Below are positions 7,830 to 19,430 of a DNA stretch of 25,531 nt, in pieces. The DNA comes from JAIVGV01 sp035295985 (GTDB lineage: Bacteria > Acidobacteriota > Blastocatellia > Pyrinomonadales > Pyrinomonadaceae): NCBI GenBank assembly GCA_035295985.1, contig DATHBT010000318.1, positions 1-25,531 of the forward strand, written 5' to 3'. The notes under the pieces are model-generated. The model saw nothing but the letters and a program-made list of their open reading frames with translations, had not been told where the DNA came from and did no database searches. Numbering within the stretch: position 1 is the stretch's first letter; every line of letters starts with the position of its first letter. A program made the position numbers and the translations under genes.

Positions 7830-9335
7830 ATGAAGCTCTCGATCACACTGCTGGCGCTCCTCGCCTTCGTCGCCAGCGCCGATCTCGCGCGCGTCGGAGT
7901 CGCGGCCGTGCAGGAGGCGACGAAGCCCGCCGCTGCCGCGCCGTCGGTCGAGGAGCGCATCCGCCGCGTCGAGTCGGGGCTGCTGCCGGCCGTCACGATC
8001 AAGGGGGCGCAGTCGCCCGCGGCGACGCTCGCCGAGCGGATGAAGTTTTACCGCATCCCCGGCGTGAGCGTGGCGGTCGTCAGCGACGGCCGCGTGGAGT
8101 GGGCGCGCGGCTTCGGCGTCAAGGACGCCGGGACGAACGAACCCGTAACGGCCGAGACGCTGTTCCAGGCCGGCTCGATCAGCAAGCCCGTGGCCGCGCT
8201 CGCCGCGCTCAGGCTGGTGCAGGACGGCAAGCTCTCGCTCGACGAGGACGTGAACGCGAAGCTCGCCGCGTGGAAAGTCCCGGAGAACGAGTTCACGAAA
8301 GAGAAGAAGGTGACGCTGCGCGGCCTGCTCACGCACAGCGCGGGCCTGACCGTCCACGGCTTCCCCGGCTACGCCGCCGACGCGCCGGTTCCCACCGTCA
8401 TCCAAATCTTCAACGGCGAGAAGCCGGCCAACACGGCCGCGATCCGCGTTGACACCGTGCCCGGCACGCGCTGGCGCTACTCCGGCGGCGGCTACACCGT
8501 CATGCAGCAACTCGTCGAAGACGTTGCGAAGAAGCCCTTCGCGGAGGCCGCCAGGCAGCTCGTGCTCGGCCCCGCCGGCATGAAGCACAGCACGTACGAG
8601 CAACCGCTCCCCCCGCGACTCGCCGCGCAGGCCGCCACCGCGCACCGCGCCGGCCAGCCCATCAAGGGCCGCTTCCACACCTACCCTGAAATGGCAGCCG
8701 CGGGGCTATGGACGACCCCGACCGATCTCGCGCTGCTCGCTGTCGAATTGCAGAACGCGCTCGCGGGCCTCTCGAATAAGATCATCTCGAAGGAGATGGC
8801 GGCGCAGATGATGTCGCGCCAGTTTCAGGAGTGGGGACTCGGCCCGGCGGTCGAAGTCCGAAGCGGCGTCGTCAAGTTCTCGCACGGCGGTCAGGACGAG
8901 GGCTTCGAGGCGTTCTGGGTCGGCTACGGCGACGGGCGCGGCGCGGCCGTGATGACGAACGGCGACCGCGGGAGCGCGCTCGCCACAGAAGTTCTCCGCT
9001 CAATCGCACGTGAGTACGGCTGGGACGACTTCAAATCGGTCGAGCGCGAACTAGCCCGTGTCAATCCGAAAATCTACGAGGCTTACGCCGGCGACTACGA
9101 GATCAAGGTCAACCCGCAACTGACCGTCGTCCTCAACTTCTCCGTCGAGGGCGGCAAGCTGCTCGCGCAGCAGCAGGGCGGGCCGAAGCGCGAATGGCTC
9201 CCCTCCTCCGAGACCGAGTTCTTCTCGACCTCCTCGGGCAACACGATCAAGTTCAGCAAAGACGGGCAGGGCGCGGTGACGGGATTCGTCCTCACGCAGG
9301 ACGGCGAGCAGTACACGGGGAAGAAGATTAAGTGA
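7830..9335 (+). CDS. Serine beta-lactamase-fold hydrolase (class C / esterase-like)
   Basis: The 501-residue protein has an N-terminal hydrophobic segment (1-27) suggesting export. Its beta-lactamase/penicillin-binding-like core has Ser116-x-x-Lys119 (GSISK), Tyr217 in WRYSGGGY in place of the YxN motif, and His352-Gly-Gly (KFSHGGQDEG) for the KTG-like motif. A C-terminal lipocalin-like tail (about 410-501: YEAYAGDYEIKVNPQLTVVLNF, ending in DGEQYTGKKIK) matches many beta-lactamase-related D-aminopeptidases and esterases. It is therefore probably a periplasmic peptidase or esterase rather than an antibiotic resistance enzyme. No Shine-Dalgarno site precedes the ATG; the REPIN-like repeat ends just before it. 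The TGA stop lies inside the following heptamer array. Confidence 0.88.
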   Translation: MKLSITLLALLAFVASADLARVGVAAVQEATKPAAAAPSVEERIRRVESGLLPAVTIKGAQSPAATLAERMKFYRIPGVSVAVVSDGRVEWARGFGVKDAGTNEPVTAETLFQAGSISKPVAALAALRLVQDGKLSLDEDVNAKLAAWKVPENEFTKEKKVTLRGLLTHSAGLTVHGFPGYAADAPVPTVIQIFNGEKPANTAAIRVDTVPGTRWRYSGGGYTVMQQLVEDVAKKPFAEAARQLVLGPAGMKHSTYEQPLPPRLAAQAATAHRAGQPIKGRFHTYPEMAAAGLWTTPTDLALLAVELQNALAGLSNKIISKEMAAQMMSRQFQEWGLGPAVEVRSGVVKFSHGGQDEGFEAFWVGYGDGRGAAVMTNGDRGSALATEVLRSIAREYGWDDFKSVERELARVNPKIYEAYAGDYEIKVNPQLTVVLNFSVEGGKLLAQQQGGPKREWLPSSETEFFSTSSGNTIKFSKDGQGAVTGFVLTQDGEQYTGKKIK

Positions 9336-9403
9336 CAAGTAAACCGTGACAAGTGACAAGTAAAATCATTCTTACTTGTCACTTGTCACTTGTCACGGCT
9401 CTT
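9330..9403. repeat. Inverted array of 7-bp repeats (AAGTGAC family)
   Basis: Units of AAGTGAC/AAGTAAA run from the stop codon of the hydrolase (the TGA at 9333-9335 is part of a unit) and are answered by ACTTGTC units at 9374-9396, forming a long hairpin. The array ends at the ATG of the next gene, leaving no room for a ribosome site. It shares flanks with the array at 3973-4034. Confidence 0.8.
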
Positions 9404-10231
9404 ATGCGACTGACGGTCTTAGGCAGCGGCTCGACCGGCAACGCCGTGCTCATCTCGGCGGGGCGGACGAACGTGCTCGTGGACGCCGGGCTGTCGGCGA
9501 AGGAGACGATCCGCCGGCTGCACCTGACGGGCTGCGACCCGGCCGCGATCGACGGCGTCATCATCACGCACGAGCACGGCGACCACGCGGGCGGGCTGCG
9601 AGTCCTGTTGAAGTCTCTGGACTGCCCCGTCTTCATCTCCGGCGAGACGCTGGAAGCCTACCTCGGCGGGCGCGAGCACGGCACCTCCAAAGAGGAGCCG
9701 CGCAAGCGCATGGACGCCCTGCGCGGGCGTACCGTCGAAATCTCTTCGAGCCAGGACTTCCGCGTCGGCGAGATCGACTTCCACCCCTTCACCGTCCCGC
9801 ACGACGCGGCCGACAACTTCGGCTTCACCGCGCGCCACGGCGGCGTCTGCATCGCCACGCTCCTCGACTTCGGCTGCGTTACCACGCTCATCAAGGAGCG
9901 GCTGCGCGGCTGCGCGGCCGTCGTCATAGAGTCGAACCACAGCCGCGACATGCTGAAGGCTTGCAGCGTCTATCCCTGGGAGCTGAAGCAGCGGATACTC
10001 TCGCGCACCGGGCACCTGTCGAACGAGGACGTGGCCCTGTGGCTGCGCGACGACTTCGACGGCTCTGCCGAGCACGTCGTCCTCGCGCACCTCTCGCAGC
10101 GGGCCAACAACCCGCACGTCGCGCAGATCACGGCCGAGTCGGCCCTGCGCGAGCGCGGCACGCTCTTCCAGACCACGACCCGCATCACGCTCTCGCACCC
10201 GAAAGAGCCGACGCCGTGGATCGAACTCTGA
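9404..10231 (+). CDS. YycJ/WalJ-like metallo-beta-lactamase-fold hydrolase
   Basis: From ATG 9404 the 275-residue protein starts MRLTVLGSGSTGNAVLI, the typical start of YycJ-type MBL proteins. An upstream in-frame ATG at 9353 would only add translated repeat sequence. The metal motif is THEHGDHAGG (His56, His58, Asp60, His61). Further conserved elements are VPHDAADNFGF, a LLDFGCVT segment and AHLSQRANNP near the C-terminus. Family members are double-stranded DNA exonuclease-like or cell-wall-linked hydrolases. The substrate cannot be fixed from sequence. It overlaps no neighbour; the next ATG follows 2 bp after the stop. Confidence 0.9.
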   Translation: MRLTVLGSGSTGNAVLISAGRTNVLVDAGLSAKETIRRLHLTGCDPAAIDGVIITHEHGDHAGGLRVLLKSLDCPVFISGETLEAYLGGREHGTSKEEPRKRMDALRGRTVEISSSQDFRVGEIDFHPFTVPHDAADNFGFTARHGGVCIATLLDFGCVTTLIKERLRGCAAVVIESNHSRDMLKACSVYPWELKQRILSRTGHLSNEDVALWLRDDFDGSAEHVVLAHLSQRANNPHVAQITAESALRERGTLFQTTTRITLSHPKEPTPWIEL

Positions 10232-10233
10232 AG

Positions 10234-10734
10234 ATGAAAGCGGAAGGCAGAAGGCGGAAGGCAGAAGGCGGAAAGCAGTCAGGACAGACCGGCTCGGTTT
10301 TCCGTCTTGACTGCCTTCTGCTTTCTGCTTTCTGCCTTCTGCTCTTTTCGTCCTGCGGGGTTGACGAGCGGCGCGGCAGTCTCCCGCCGGGAGCGCAGGC
10401 CGCGATTGATCGGCTGACGGAGCACTACGCCGAAGGGCGCTTCGCCGAGATTTACTCGGAGGCGGCCGACGAGTGGCGCGCGGCGGCGACCGCCGACCAG
10501 AGCCGTGCCACCCTGGAGCGCGCGCGCGAACGGCTCGGCCGCGTGGTCAGCCGCGCGGCCGTCCGCGCCGCGGTGCAGGAGAACGGCGCGGGCACGACGG
10601 GCGCGCGCAGCGTCTCCGTCAACTACAACACCAAGTTCGAGCGCGCCGACGCGCACGAGGCGATCACGCTCGTCGAGCGCGACGGCCGCTGGCAACTCGC
10701 GCGCTACACCGTCAACTCTGACGCACTGAAATAG
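10234..10734 (+). CDS. Small lipoprotein with DUF4019/DUF3887-like domain; signal peptide encoded by repeat array
   Basis: The ATG 2 bp after the MBL gene opens a 166-codon frame. The first 24 residues (MKAEGRRRKAEGGKQ...) translate the left arm of a 7-bp repeat array. The right arm gives a hydrophobic core (CLLLSAFCLLL) followed by FSS-Cys41, a near-consensus lipobox. Residues 45-166 are a compact globular domain (LTEHYAEGRFAEIYSEAADEWR ... LGRVVSRAAV ... VNYNTKFERADAHEAITLVERDGRWQLARYTVNS) that resembles DUF4019/NTF2-like lipoproteins, a match made from memory. It is probably anchored to a membrane facing the periplasm. The true start could lie inside the array (a non-ATG start), which would shorten the basic n-region. 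Confidence 0.75.
   Translation: MKAEGRRRKAEGGKQSGQTGSVFRLDCLLLSAFCLLLFSSCGVDERRGSLPPGAQAAIDRLTEHYAEGRFAEIYSEAADEWRAAATADQSRATLERARERLGRVVSRAAVRAAVQENGAGTTGARSVSVNYNTKFERADAHEAITLVERDGRWQLARYTVNSDALK
10239..10348. repeat. Inverted 7-bp repeat array inside the lipoprotein 5' end
   Basis: Left arm units GCGGAAG/GCAGAAG alternate over 10241-10276. The right arm has CTTCTGC/TTTCTGC units over 10311-10342. The arms are complementary and separated by about 30 bp. The array lies within the reading frame of the lipoprotein. Confidence 0.8.
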
Positions 10735-10747
10735 TGATGAGTGGAAA

Positions 10748-10846
10748 GAAGCTGTTAGCTGTTAGCTTTCGGCCGGAAGGGGTCAGCCCTCGTTTCGATT
10801 CCGGTTCCGGTTTTGCTAACAGCTAACAGCTAACAGCTAACAGCTT
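10748..10846. repeat. Inverted 7-bp repeat array (TAACAGC family)
   Basis: Two AGCTGTT units at 10749-10764 face four GCTAACA units at 10815-10842, with a GC-rich loop of about 50 bp between. The array fills the gap between the lipoprotein stop and the purB start. Confidence 0.85.
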
Positions 10847-10850
10847 GAGT

Positions 10851-12149
<1,299 letters not shown>

Positions 12150-12155
<6 letters not shown>

Positions 12156-12258
12156 TCCGTTGTCCGTTGTCCGTTGTTTTGAGGCCGCCGGCCCGTGTGG
12201 TAAAAAGTCCAGTTCCGCAAGATGGGCAACGGACAACGGACTACTGACAACTGACAAA
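12150..12258. repeat. Inverted 7-bp repeat array (CCGTTGT family)
   Basis: The left arm holds CAGTAGT and three CCGTTGT units from the purB stop codon onward (12150-12178). The right arm holds GCAACGG/ACAACGG/ACTACTG/ACAACTG units (12228-12257). The right arm ends 4 bp before the purS ATG. The two arms are complementary across a loop of about 45 bp. Confidence 0.85.
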
Positions 12259-12261
12259 CCG

Positions 12262-12504
12262 ATGAAAGCGAAAGTTTACGTCACGTTAAAGGCGGGCGTG
12301 CTAGACCCGCAGGGCAAGGCCATCCAGCACTCGGTCGATCTGCTCGGCTACGGCGGCATCGAGGACGTGCGGCAGGGTAAGTACTTCGAGATCGCGTTGG
12401 ACGAATCGCTCGACTCCGGGCGGGCGCGCGAGACGGCCGAGCGGATGGCGCGCGAGGTGCTGTCGAACCCCGTGATCGAGGATTACCGCGTGGAGGTGGA
12501 GTGA
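12262..12504 (+). CDS. purS: Phosphoribosylformylglycinamidine synthase subunit PurS
   Basis: The 80-residue protein begins MKAKVYVTLKAGVLDPQGKAI, the conserved PurS start, and continues with GYGGIEDVRQGKYFEIALDE. PurS bridges PurQ and PurL in the three-subunit FGAM synthase, helping ammonia pass from PurQ to PurL. Its TGA overlaps the purQ ATG by one base, so translation is coupled. The large subunit purL is not in the window. Confidence 0.95.
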   Translation: MKAKVYVTLKAGVLDPQGKAIQHSVDLLGYGGIEDVRQGKYFEIALDESLDSGRARETAERMAREVLSNPVIEDYRVEVE

Positions 12505-13202
12505 TGAAATTCGGCGTTATCGTCTTTCCGGGATCGAACTGCGATCACGACGCCTACCACGTCATCTCGAAGCACGTCGGGCAGCCCGTCTCGTTCGTCT
12601 GGCACAGGGAGACTGACCTGTCGGGCTACGACGCCGTGATCCTTCCGGGCGGCTTCTCCTACGGCGACTACCTGCGCGCGGGCGCGCTCGCCTCGTTCTC
12701 GCCCGTGATGCGGTCGGTCAAGCAGTTCGCCGCGCGCGGCGGCTTCGTCCTAGGGATCTGCAACGGCTTCCAGATTCTGTGCGAGGCGGGGCTGCTGCCC
12801 GGCGCCCTCATCCGCAACCGCGATCTGCACTTCCGTTGCGAGCACGTCAACGTGCGCGTCGAGACCACAGACACGCCGTTCACCAACGAACTCACGCGCG
12901 GCGAAATCCTGCGCGTCCCCATCGCCCACGCCGAGGGCAACTACACCTGCGACGACGCGACGCTCGCGGAACTCCAAAGAGAAGACCGCGTCGTGCTGCG
13001 CTACTGCGACCCGGAGAGGCGCATGACCGACGAGGCCAACCCGAACGGCTCGCGCGACCACATAGCCGGCGTCTGCAACCGCGCGCGCAACGTCGTCGGG
13101 ATGATGCCGCACCCGGAGCGCGCCTGCGAAGACCTGCTCGGCTCCTCGGACGGCCGCGGCGTCTTCCGCTCACTCGCCGCCACGCTCGCCGCAGTCTCGT
13201 AA
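12504..13202 (+). CDS. purQ: Phosphoribosylformylglycinamidine synthase, glutaminase subunit PurQ
   Basis: This 232-residue class I glutamine amidotransferase provides ammonia for FGAM synthesis. The nucleophile is Cys86 in VLGICNGFQILCEAG, with His203 and Glu205 in MMPHPERA completing the triad. The N-terminus (MKFGVIVFPGSNCDHDAYHV) is typical. ATG 12504 overlaps the purS stop (TGATG) and is preceded by GGAGGTGGA; a GTG one codon earlier is the alternative. The gene converges on gyrB with only 4 bp between the stop codons, and no terminator hairpin is seen there. Confidence 0.96.
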   Translation: MKFGVIVFPGSNCDHDAYHVISKHVGQPVSFVWHRETDLSGYDAVILPGGFSYGDYLRAGALASFSPVMRSVKQFAARGGFVLGICNGFQILCEAGLLPGALIRNRDLHFRCEHVNVRVETTDTPFTNELTRGEILRVPIAHAEGNYTCDDATLAELQREDRVVLRYCDPERRMTDEANPNGSRDHIAGVCNRARNVVGMMPHPERACEDLLGSSDGRGVFRSLAATLAAVS

Positions 13203-13206
13203 GAAA

Positions 13207-15651
<2,445 letters not shown>

Positions 15652-15722
15652 ATTAACCCCTCTTTCTAACCCCTCGGCGCGGCGGAAAATCGACTCCCCG
15701 CAGACCTGAAAACGTGTCCCTT

Positions 15723-16874
15723 TTAGATGCCCGAAACGCCCTGCGAGACGCTTTGAACCTCTTCCCTCAAAGCCCCCGTCTCAACCGCCATGCCACCAGC
15801 GATTTCGAACACGCGCGCGCGCGCAGCGTACTGCTCAACGAGGTCTTCTTTCGAGGTCGTGACGAACGTCTGGGTGCGCCCTTCGAGGTACTCCAACAGG
15901 CGGCTGACACGCTTGCGATCCAGTTCAGCGTCCACGTCGTCCAGCAGGAAGACGGGATACTCGCTGTGCCAGGAATGATACACCGAAATCGCCGCTAAAT
16001 CAAGTAGAATCAACGCGCTACGCTGCTGGCCGGAGCTGCCGAACTGACGTATGTCCCGCCCGTCGAACAGTATCTCCAACTCGTCCCGGTGCGGGCCGAT
16101 AAGCGAATAACCGGCCGAAATTTCGGCCTGCATTCTGAGCTTTAAACGCTCCGCGATCAGCCCTTCGTAATCGCCGAGATCGCCCTTGCCTTCGAGCGAC
16201 GAGACGTAACGAACTGTTATCTCCTCGCGCTCGAAAAGGCGGCGCTCTAACGCTTCATTGACGCGTGAGACGTAGTCGAGTCGCGCGCGGTGAATCTCGC
16301 CGCTCAGTTTGACGAGTTGTTCGTTCCAAGGGGCGAGTCGTTCGGCCGTCTCGTCGGCTTCGAGTTCGGCCTCAGAGGCGTCTTGCAGGAGTCGATTTTT
16401 TTGTCGGATGACGCGCTGATAATCGGCGATGGTCTGGACGTAGGCGTGGTGGAGCGAGACGATGCCGCGATCTAAAAACTTTCTTCGCGCTTCGGGCGCG
16501 CCGCGCACGACTTCGAGTTCGTCGGCCGTGAAGGAGACGACGTGGAGCTGGCCGAGGTAGCGCGCGACCGACTCGCGCTTGCCGTTGACGGAGATCGCCT
16601 TCGAGTTGTTCTGGACGGCGACCTGTAGCTCGCGTCGCACCTCTTCCGTACGCGCGACCGTGCCGCGTACGACCGCGAGGTCGCCGCCGAAGCAGACGGC
16701 CTCTTGGGGCTTTTGCGTGCGGAAGGACTTGGTGGTGGCGAGGAGGTAGATGGCTTCGAGCCAGTTGGTCTTGCCCTGCCCGTTCTCGCCGAAGATGACG
16801 TTGAGGCCCGGCCCCCAACTGATCTTGCCGCTCAGGTTCCTGAAACAGTGAGCCTCAAGCGATTCGAGCAGCAT
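15723..16874 (-). CDS. recF: DNA replication/repair ATPase RecF
   Basis: The 383-residue SMC-like ATPase loads RecA at gaps during recombinational repair. Walker A is GENGQGKTN (residues 29-37), the ABC signature is GSSGQQRSALILLDLA, and Walker B is PVFLLDDVDAELD. The N-terminus MLLESLEAHCFRNL is typical. No clear ribosome site precedes the ATG. Normally recF follows dnaN directly; here a 6.5-kb element separates them, so recF must rely on a promoter in 16875-17050 or within the element's left end. Confidence 0.97.
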   Translation of the reverse strand: MLLESLEAHCFRNLSGKISWGPGLNVIFGENGQGKTNWLEAIYLLATTKSFRTQKPQEAVCFGGDLAVVRGTVARTEEVRRELQVAVQNNSKAISVNGKRESVARYLGQLHVVSFTADELEVVRGAPEARRKFLDRGIVSLHHAYVQTIADYQRVIRQKNRLLQDASEAELEADETAERLAPWNEQLVKLSGEIHRARLDYVSRVNEALERRLFEREEITVRYVSSLEGKGDLGDYEGLIAERLKLRMQAEISAGYSLIGPHRDELEILFDGRDIRQFGSSGQQRSALILLDLAAISVYHSWHSEYPVFLLDDVDAELDRKRVSRLLEYLEGRTQTFVTTSKEDLVEQYAARARVFEIAGGMAVETGALREEVQSVSQGVSGI

Positions 16875-16946
16875 GGGCGAATTTTAACACACGCCGCCCT
16901 GATGCGTCGTCCGAACGCGAAGGCAGGCCGCGCCCTTCGCCCGCAC

Positions 16947-16994
16947 GCGAAAAGCCGCCAGCGGCCCCGTACGGCGCACGGGGCGGCTTTCCGC
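16947..16994. terminator. GC-rich hairpin upstream of recF
   Basis: Arms 16947-16959 and 16982-16994 (GCGAAAAGCCGCC against GGCGGCTTTCCGC) pair with one mismatch. A competing inner pair (CCCCGT/ACGGGG) is also possible. It lies in the original dnaN-recF spacer and lacks a clear T-run, so it could be a terminator remnant, an attenuator or simply structure. Confidence 0.35.
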
Positions 16995-17045
16995 GTCGCG
17001 GTTTGGTGACGAGTTTGAGCTTCTACGCCCTCAAGTCGCCTGTCG

Positions 17046-17050
17046 CTCGA
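17046..17050. repeat. Left target-site duplication CTCGA
   Basis: CTCGA immediately before the element terminus TGTCACGCGC. It is identical to the 5 bases after the right terminus (23568-23572). Confidence 0.85.
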
Positions 17051-17202
17051 TGTCACGCGCAATTAAAGTCCTATACCGCGACAACTGTAAGTTGTTGCAA
17101 CTAGGCTGAGACGTTCTGCCGGCCTCGACATTAAAGTTCTATACTGAGTGTCGCCGGGGACGGCAGCGTGCCCGTTATCGCGCAATTAAAGTTCTATACT
17201 GG
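17051..17202. repeat. Left end with three direct transposase-site-like repeats
   Basis: Cores at 17061-17077 (AATTAAAGTCCTATACC), 17130-17146 (ATTAAAGTTCTATACTG) and 17184-17201 (AATTAAAGTTCTATACTG) share one orientation, spaced 68 and 55 bp apart. The first and third are preceded by CGCGC. No gene overlaps them. Confidence 0.8.
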
Positions 17203-17373
17203 AATGCTCGGCGGTTATGGCGTAGCGCATCTTTTGCGGGCGATCGCGCAATAAGGTTACCGGCGGAGAGCGCTGTGGGTGGGTTCGCTGTCGGGCCTAA
17301 TCGTTCGCGATTCATGGAGGTATCTGATACGCTCATCGGCGGCAAGCGACCTGACGCTGCGTTGCTCGGCGAG

Positions 17374-17423
17374 TTATTGCCTAAATTTTTACCCTGACCC
17401 TTTCGCCGAACCCTCCCACCAAC
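17374..17423. repeat. Left copy of a ~48-bp direct repeat flanking the cassette; remnant of a small gene's 3' end
   Basis: This stretch (AAATTTTTACCCTGACCC... then CGCCGAACCCTCCCACCAAC) is closely similar to 22281-22326. Read on the minus strand it encodes EGSAKGSG-stop (stop at 17389-17391), equivalent to AGSAKGPG-stop at the end of the small minus-strand gene at 22293-22580. The minus frame here runs back about 45 codons without a start codon, so it is at best a truncated remnant. The remaining sequence from 17203 to 17593 has no other recognisable feature except the presumed operon promoter. Confidence 0.6.
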
Positions 17424-17593
17424 TCCTAACAGGACGGTTTTTGCTCCCACAGTCGCAGCAACTTCTGTTTTTAGCGCCTAAACACTGAATCCTTGCTAGT
17501 ATCTGCCGGAGTTGTCGGCGGTTCTCGCCAGAAGTTGAACGGTGCCTTCCATCTTTTCACGGGGTAAACTAATCAGGCGCTCAGGAGACGGAC

Positions 17594-18247
17594 ATGCTGA
17601 AGATTAGGGAATGCTGCCTGTGCAGCCAAGTCGCGGGAGAGGAGTCCAACGACCTTATCGCCCGTATGCTACCCGGCGAGCCCTACGTCCGCCGGGTCAT
17701 GCTGGAGAGCGAGTCGTTCGCAGCCATCCCTAGCCTCGGGCCGCTGGTAAGCGGACACGCCCTGCTCTGCCCGAAGGCGCACGTCAGGAGTTTCACCCAA
17801 CTCGGGCCGGGCTTGGAGGACGAGTATCGGGCCGTAAAGGACGAACTGCGAGAGGCTCTGTCGCGCCGGTACGACTCACCCGTGCACCTGTTCGAACACG
17901 GGATGGCGGCAGAGGGCGACCGCGTGATGTGCAGCACCGACCACGCGCACCTGCATTTCGTGCTGCTGCCCCGCCGGTGCGGCGTCGAGGCCATCGGGCG
18001 GCTGCCCTGGGTGGAGTTCGACGGGTCGCTCGGCGAGCTGGCGCGCCTCACCGGCGGGCTTGAGTACATCCTGTACGAGCCGCCGGGCGGGGGCGGCCGC
18101 CTGCTCCTCGCAGAGGGCGATGGCTTCGAGTCGCAGTTCATGCGGAAGATCTTCGCGCGCGCGCTCGGGCGCGCCGAGAGATGGAACTGGCGGGATCGTC
18201 CCGACCCGCGCGCGGCCGACGAAACTTGGAGGCAGTTCGCGCCATGA
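17594..18247 (+). CDS. HIT-domain protein (nucleotidyl hydrolase/transferase), first cassette gene
   Basis: The 217-residue protein starts at an ATG with AGGAG 7-8 bases upstream. A CCLC cluster (residues 7-10) opens a HIT fold. GHALLCPKAHV (54-64) is the usual strand-turn element. The catalytic HIT motif is His117-Ala-His119-Leu-His121-Phe-Val-Leu-Leu-Pro, with His119 as the predicted nucleophile. A non-HIT tail of about 90 residues follows (LPWVEFDG ... RWNWRDRPDPRAADETWRQF). HIT enzymes form nucleotidyl-His intermediates and hydrolyse or transfer NMPs from dinucleotides, adenylylated compounds or phosphoramidates. The substrate here is unknown. Its stop overlaps the next start (ATGA), indicating coupled translation with the TIR-macro gene. 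Confidence 0.85.
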   Translation: MLKIRECCLCSQVAGEESNDLIARMLPGEPYVRRVMLESESFAAIPSLGPLVSGHALLCPKAHVRSFTQLGPGLEDEYRAVKDELREALSRRYDSPVHLFEHGMAAEGDRVMCSTDHAHLHFVLLPRRCGVEAIGRLPWVEFDGSLGELARLTGGLEYILYEPPGGGGRLLLAEGDGFESQFMRKIFARALGRAERWNWRDRPDPRAADETWRQFAP

Positions 18248-19419
18248 ATAACAACTGTTTCGTGATCATGCCTTACGGCGAGAAGAAGGACGTCGACGGG
18301 AACATGATCAACTTCGACGACATCTACAAGTACATCATCGAAAAAGCCGTCGCCCGGCTCGGAGGGTTCGAGTGCGTCCGCTGCGACAACATCGATGAGC
18401 CCGGGTGGGTCCACAAACGGATGGTGCAGCACATATCCGAGGACCGCGTCGCCATCGTGGACACCAGCACGTTGAACGCGAACGTCTTTTACGAGCTGGG
18501 CGTCCGCCACGCGCTCAAGCGGGGCGTGACCGTCCTCATCCAGCGGAAGGGGACGACCTGGCCCTTCAACATCGCAGGTCTCAACTCGATCTCCTACACC
18601 ACCGACCTCGGGGGCGCGGACAAGGCGATTAACGACATCGCCGCCTTCATCGCCAACGCGCTGCAGAAGCCAGCGCACGTAGACAGCCTCGTCTACGAGG
18701 TGCTACCCAACTTGCGCGTCGAACCCGGGCCGCGCGCGCCGATCACGAAAGTGCAGATGTTCGAGGCCCCGCTCATCAACCGCCCCGGCAAGCGCCTCGG
18801 CCTGGTCACGGGAGACCGCGGGAACATCAAGGTCGGTGACGTCTGGGTCAACTCCGAGAACACGGAGATGCAGATGGATCGCTTCTACGGGACTTCGACC
18901 TCGGCGACCATCCGCTACCTCGGGGCGAAGAAGGACCCGGAGACGGAGCGCGTGGTCGAGGACCTCATCGCCAATGAGCTGGCCCGGATGGTGCATTCGG
19001 GGAAGGGGGTTGACCCCGCGGCGGTGATCGTCACCGGGCCCGGCGAACTGCGGCGCACGAACAACGTCAAGTGGGTGTTCCACGTTGCGTCGGTGATAGG
19101 CCAGCCGCGCGAGGGCTACCAGCCCATCGCGCGGATCGAGCGGTGTGTCACCAACGCCTTGAGGCGGGCGGACGATGAAAGGTTCAGCGAGGACAGGATC
19201 AAGTCGGTTCTCTTCCCGATCTTCGGCACCGGCCCGTCCGGGGGCGACGTGGAGACGCACGCCGCGCGCTGCTTCGCCGCCGCCGTCGATTACTTGGAGT
19301 CGCGCGCTGACAGCTCCATTGAGGCGGCCTACTTCTACGTCTGGAGCGAGCAGGACCTCGAAGCCTGCCGACGGGTGGTAGCGAATCATTCGGGCCTCGG
19401 CCCCCTCTCCCTTCTCTGA
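18244..19419 (+). CDS. TIR/nucleoside-deoxyribosyltransferase-like domain fused to a macro domain
   Basis: The ATG at 18244 overlaps the preceding stop and has GGAGG upstream; the longer frame from 18181 is within the previous gene. Residues 1-140 (NNCFVIMPYGEKKD ... IVDTSTLNANVFYELGVRHALKRGVTVLIQ) form a TIR/nucleoside 2-deoxyribosyltransferase-like Rossmannoid fold. Glu84 in NVFYELG is at the catalytic Glu position of that fold. Residues about 184-380 form a macro domain (LGLVTGDRGNIKVGDVWVNSENTEMQM, VIVTGPGEL, WVFHVASVIG, CVTNALRRA, SVLFPIFGTGPSGG), a binder or hydrolase of ADP-ribose and related nucleotides. The pairing of a possible NAD/nucleotide glycosidase with an ADP-ribose reader suggests production and sensing, or detoxification, of a nucleotide signal. 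Catalytic activity is inferred. Confidence 0.87.
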   Translation: MNNNCFVIMPYGEKKDVDGNMINFDDIYKYIIEKAVARLGGFECVRCDNIDEPGWVHKRMVQHISEDRVAIVDTSTLNANVFYELGVRHALKRGVTVLIQRKGTTWPFNIAGLNSISYTTDLGGADKAINDIAAFIANALQKPAHVDSLVYEVLPNLRVEPGPRAPITKVQMFEAPLINRPGKRLGLVTGDRGNIKVGDVWVNSENTEMQMDRFYGTSTSATIRYLGAKKDPETERVVEDLIANELARMVHSGKGVDPAAVIVTGPGELRRTNNVKWVFHVASVIGQPREGYQPIARIERCVTNALRRADDERFSEDRIKSVLFPIFGTGPSGGDVETHAARCFAAAVDYLESRADSSIEAAYFYVWSEQDLEACRRVVANHSGLGPLSLL

Positions 19420-19430
19420 GCGGGGAACCA

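Noticed and set aside
7830..9335. Antibiotic-resistance beta-lactamase
   Set aside because: The S-x-x-K fold is shared by esterases and D-aminopeptidases; the C-terminal tail and YSG motif fit those better, and no resistance context is present.
9376..10233. Extension of the lipoprotein frame upstream through the MBL gene
   Set aside because: The long frame overlaps the MBL gene in another frame and its translation is arginine-rich and featureless; only the part from 10234 looks like protein.
17380..17560. Zinc-knuckle-like CCDCGSKN on the minus strand left of the cassette, reminiscent of a TnpB or transposase remnant
   Set aside because: No start codon, a stop just upstream and only one Cys cluster; it is more simply the headless 3' remnant matching the small gene at 22293-22580.
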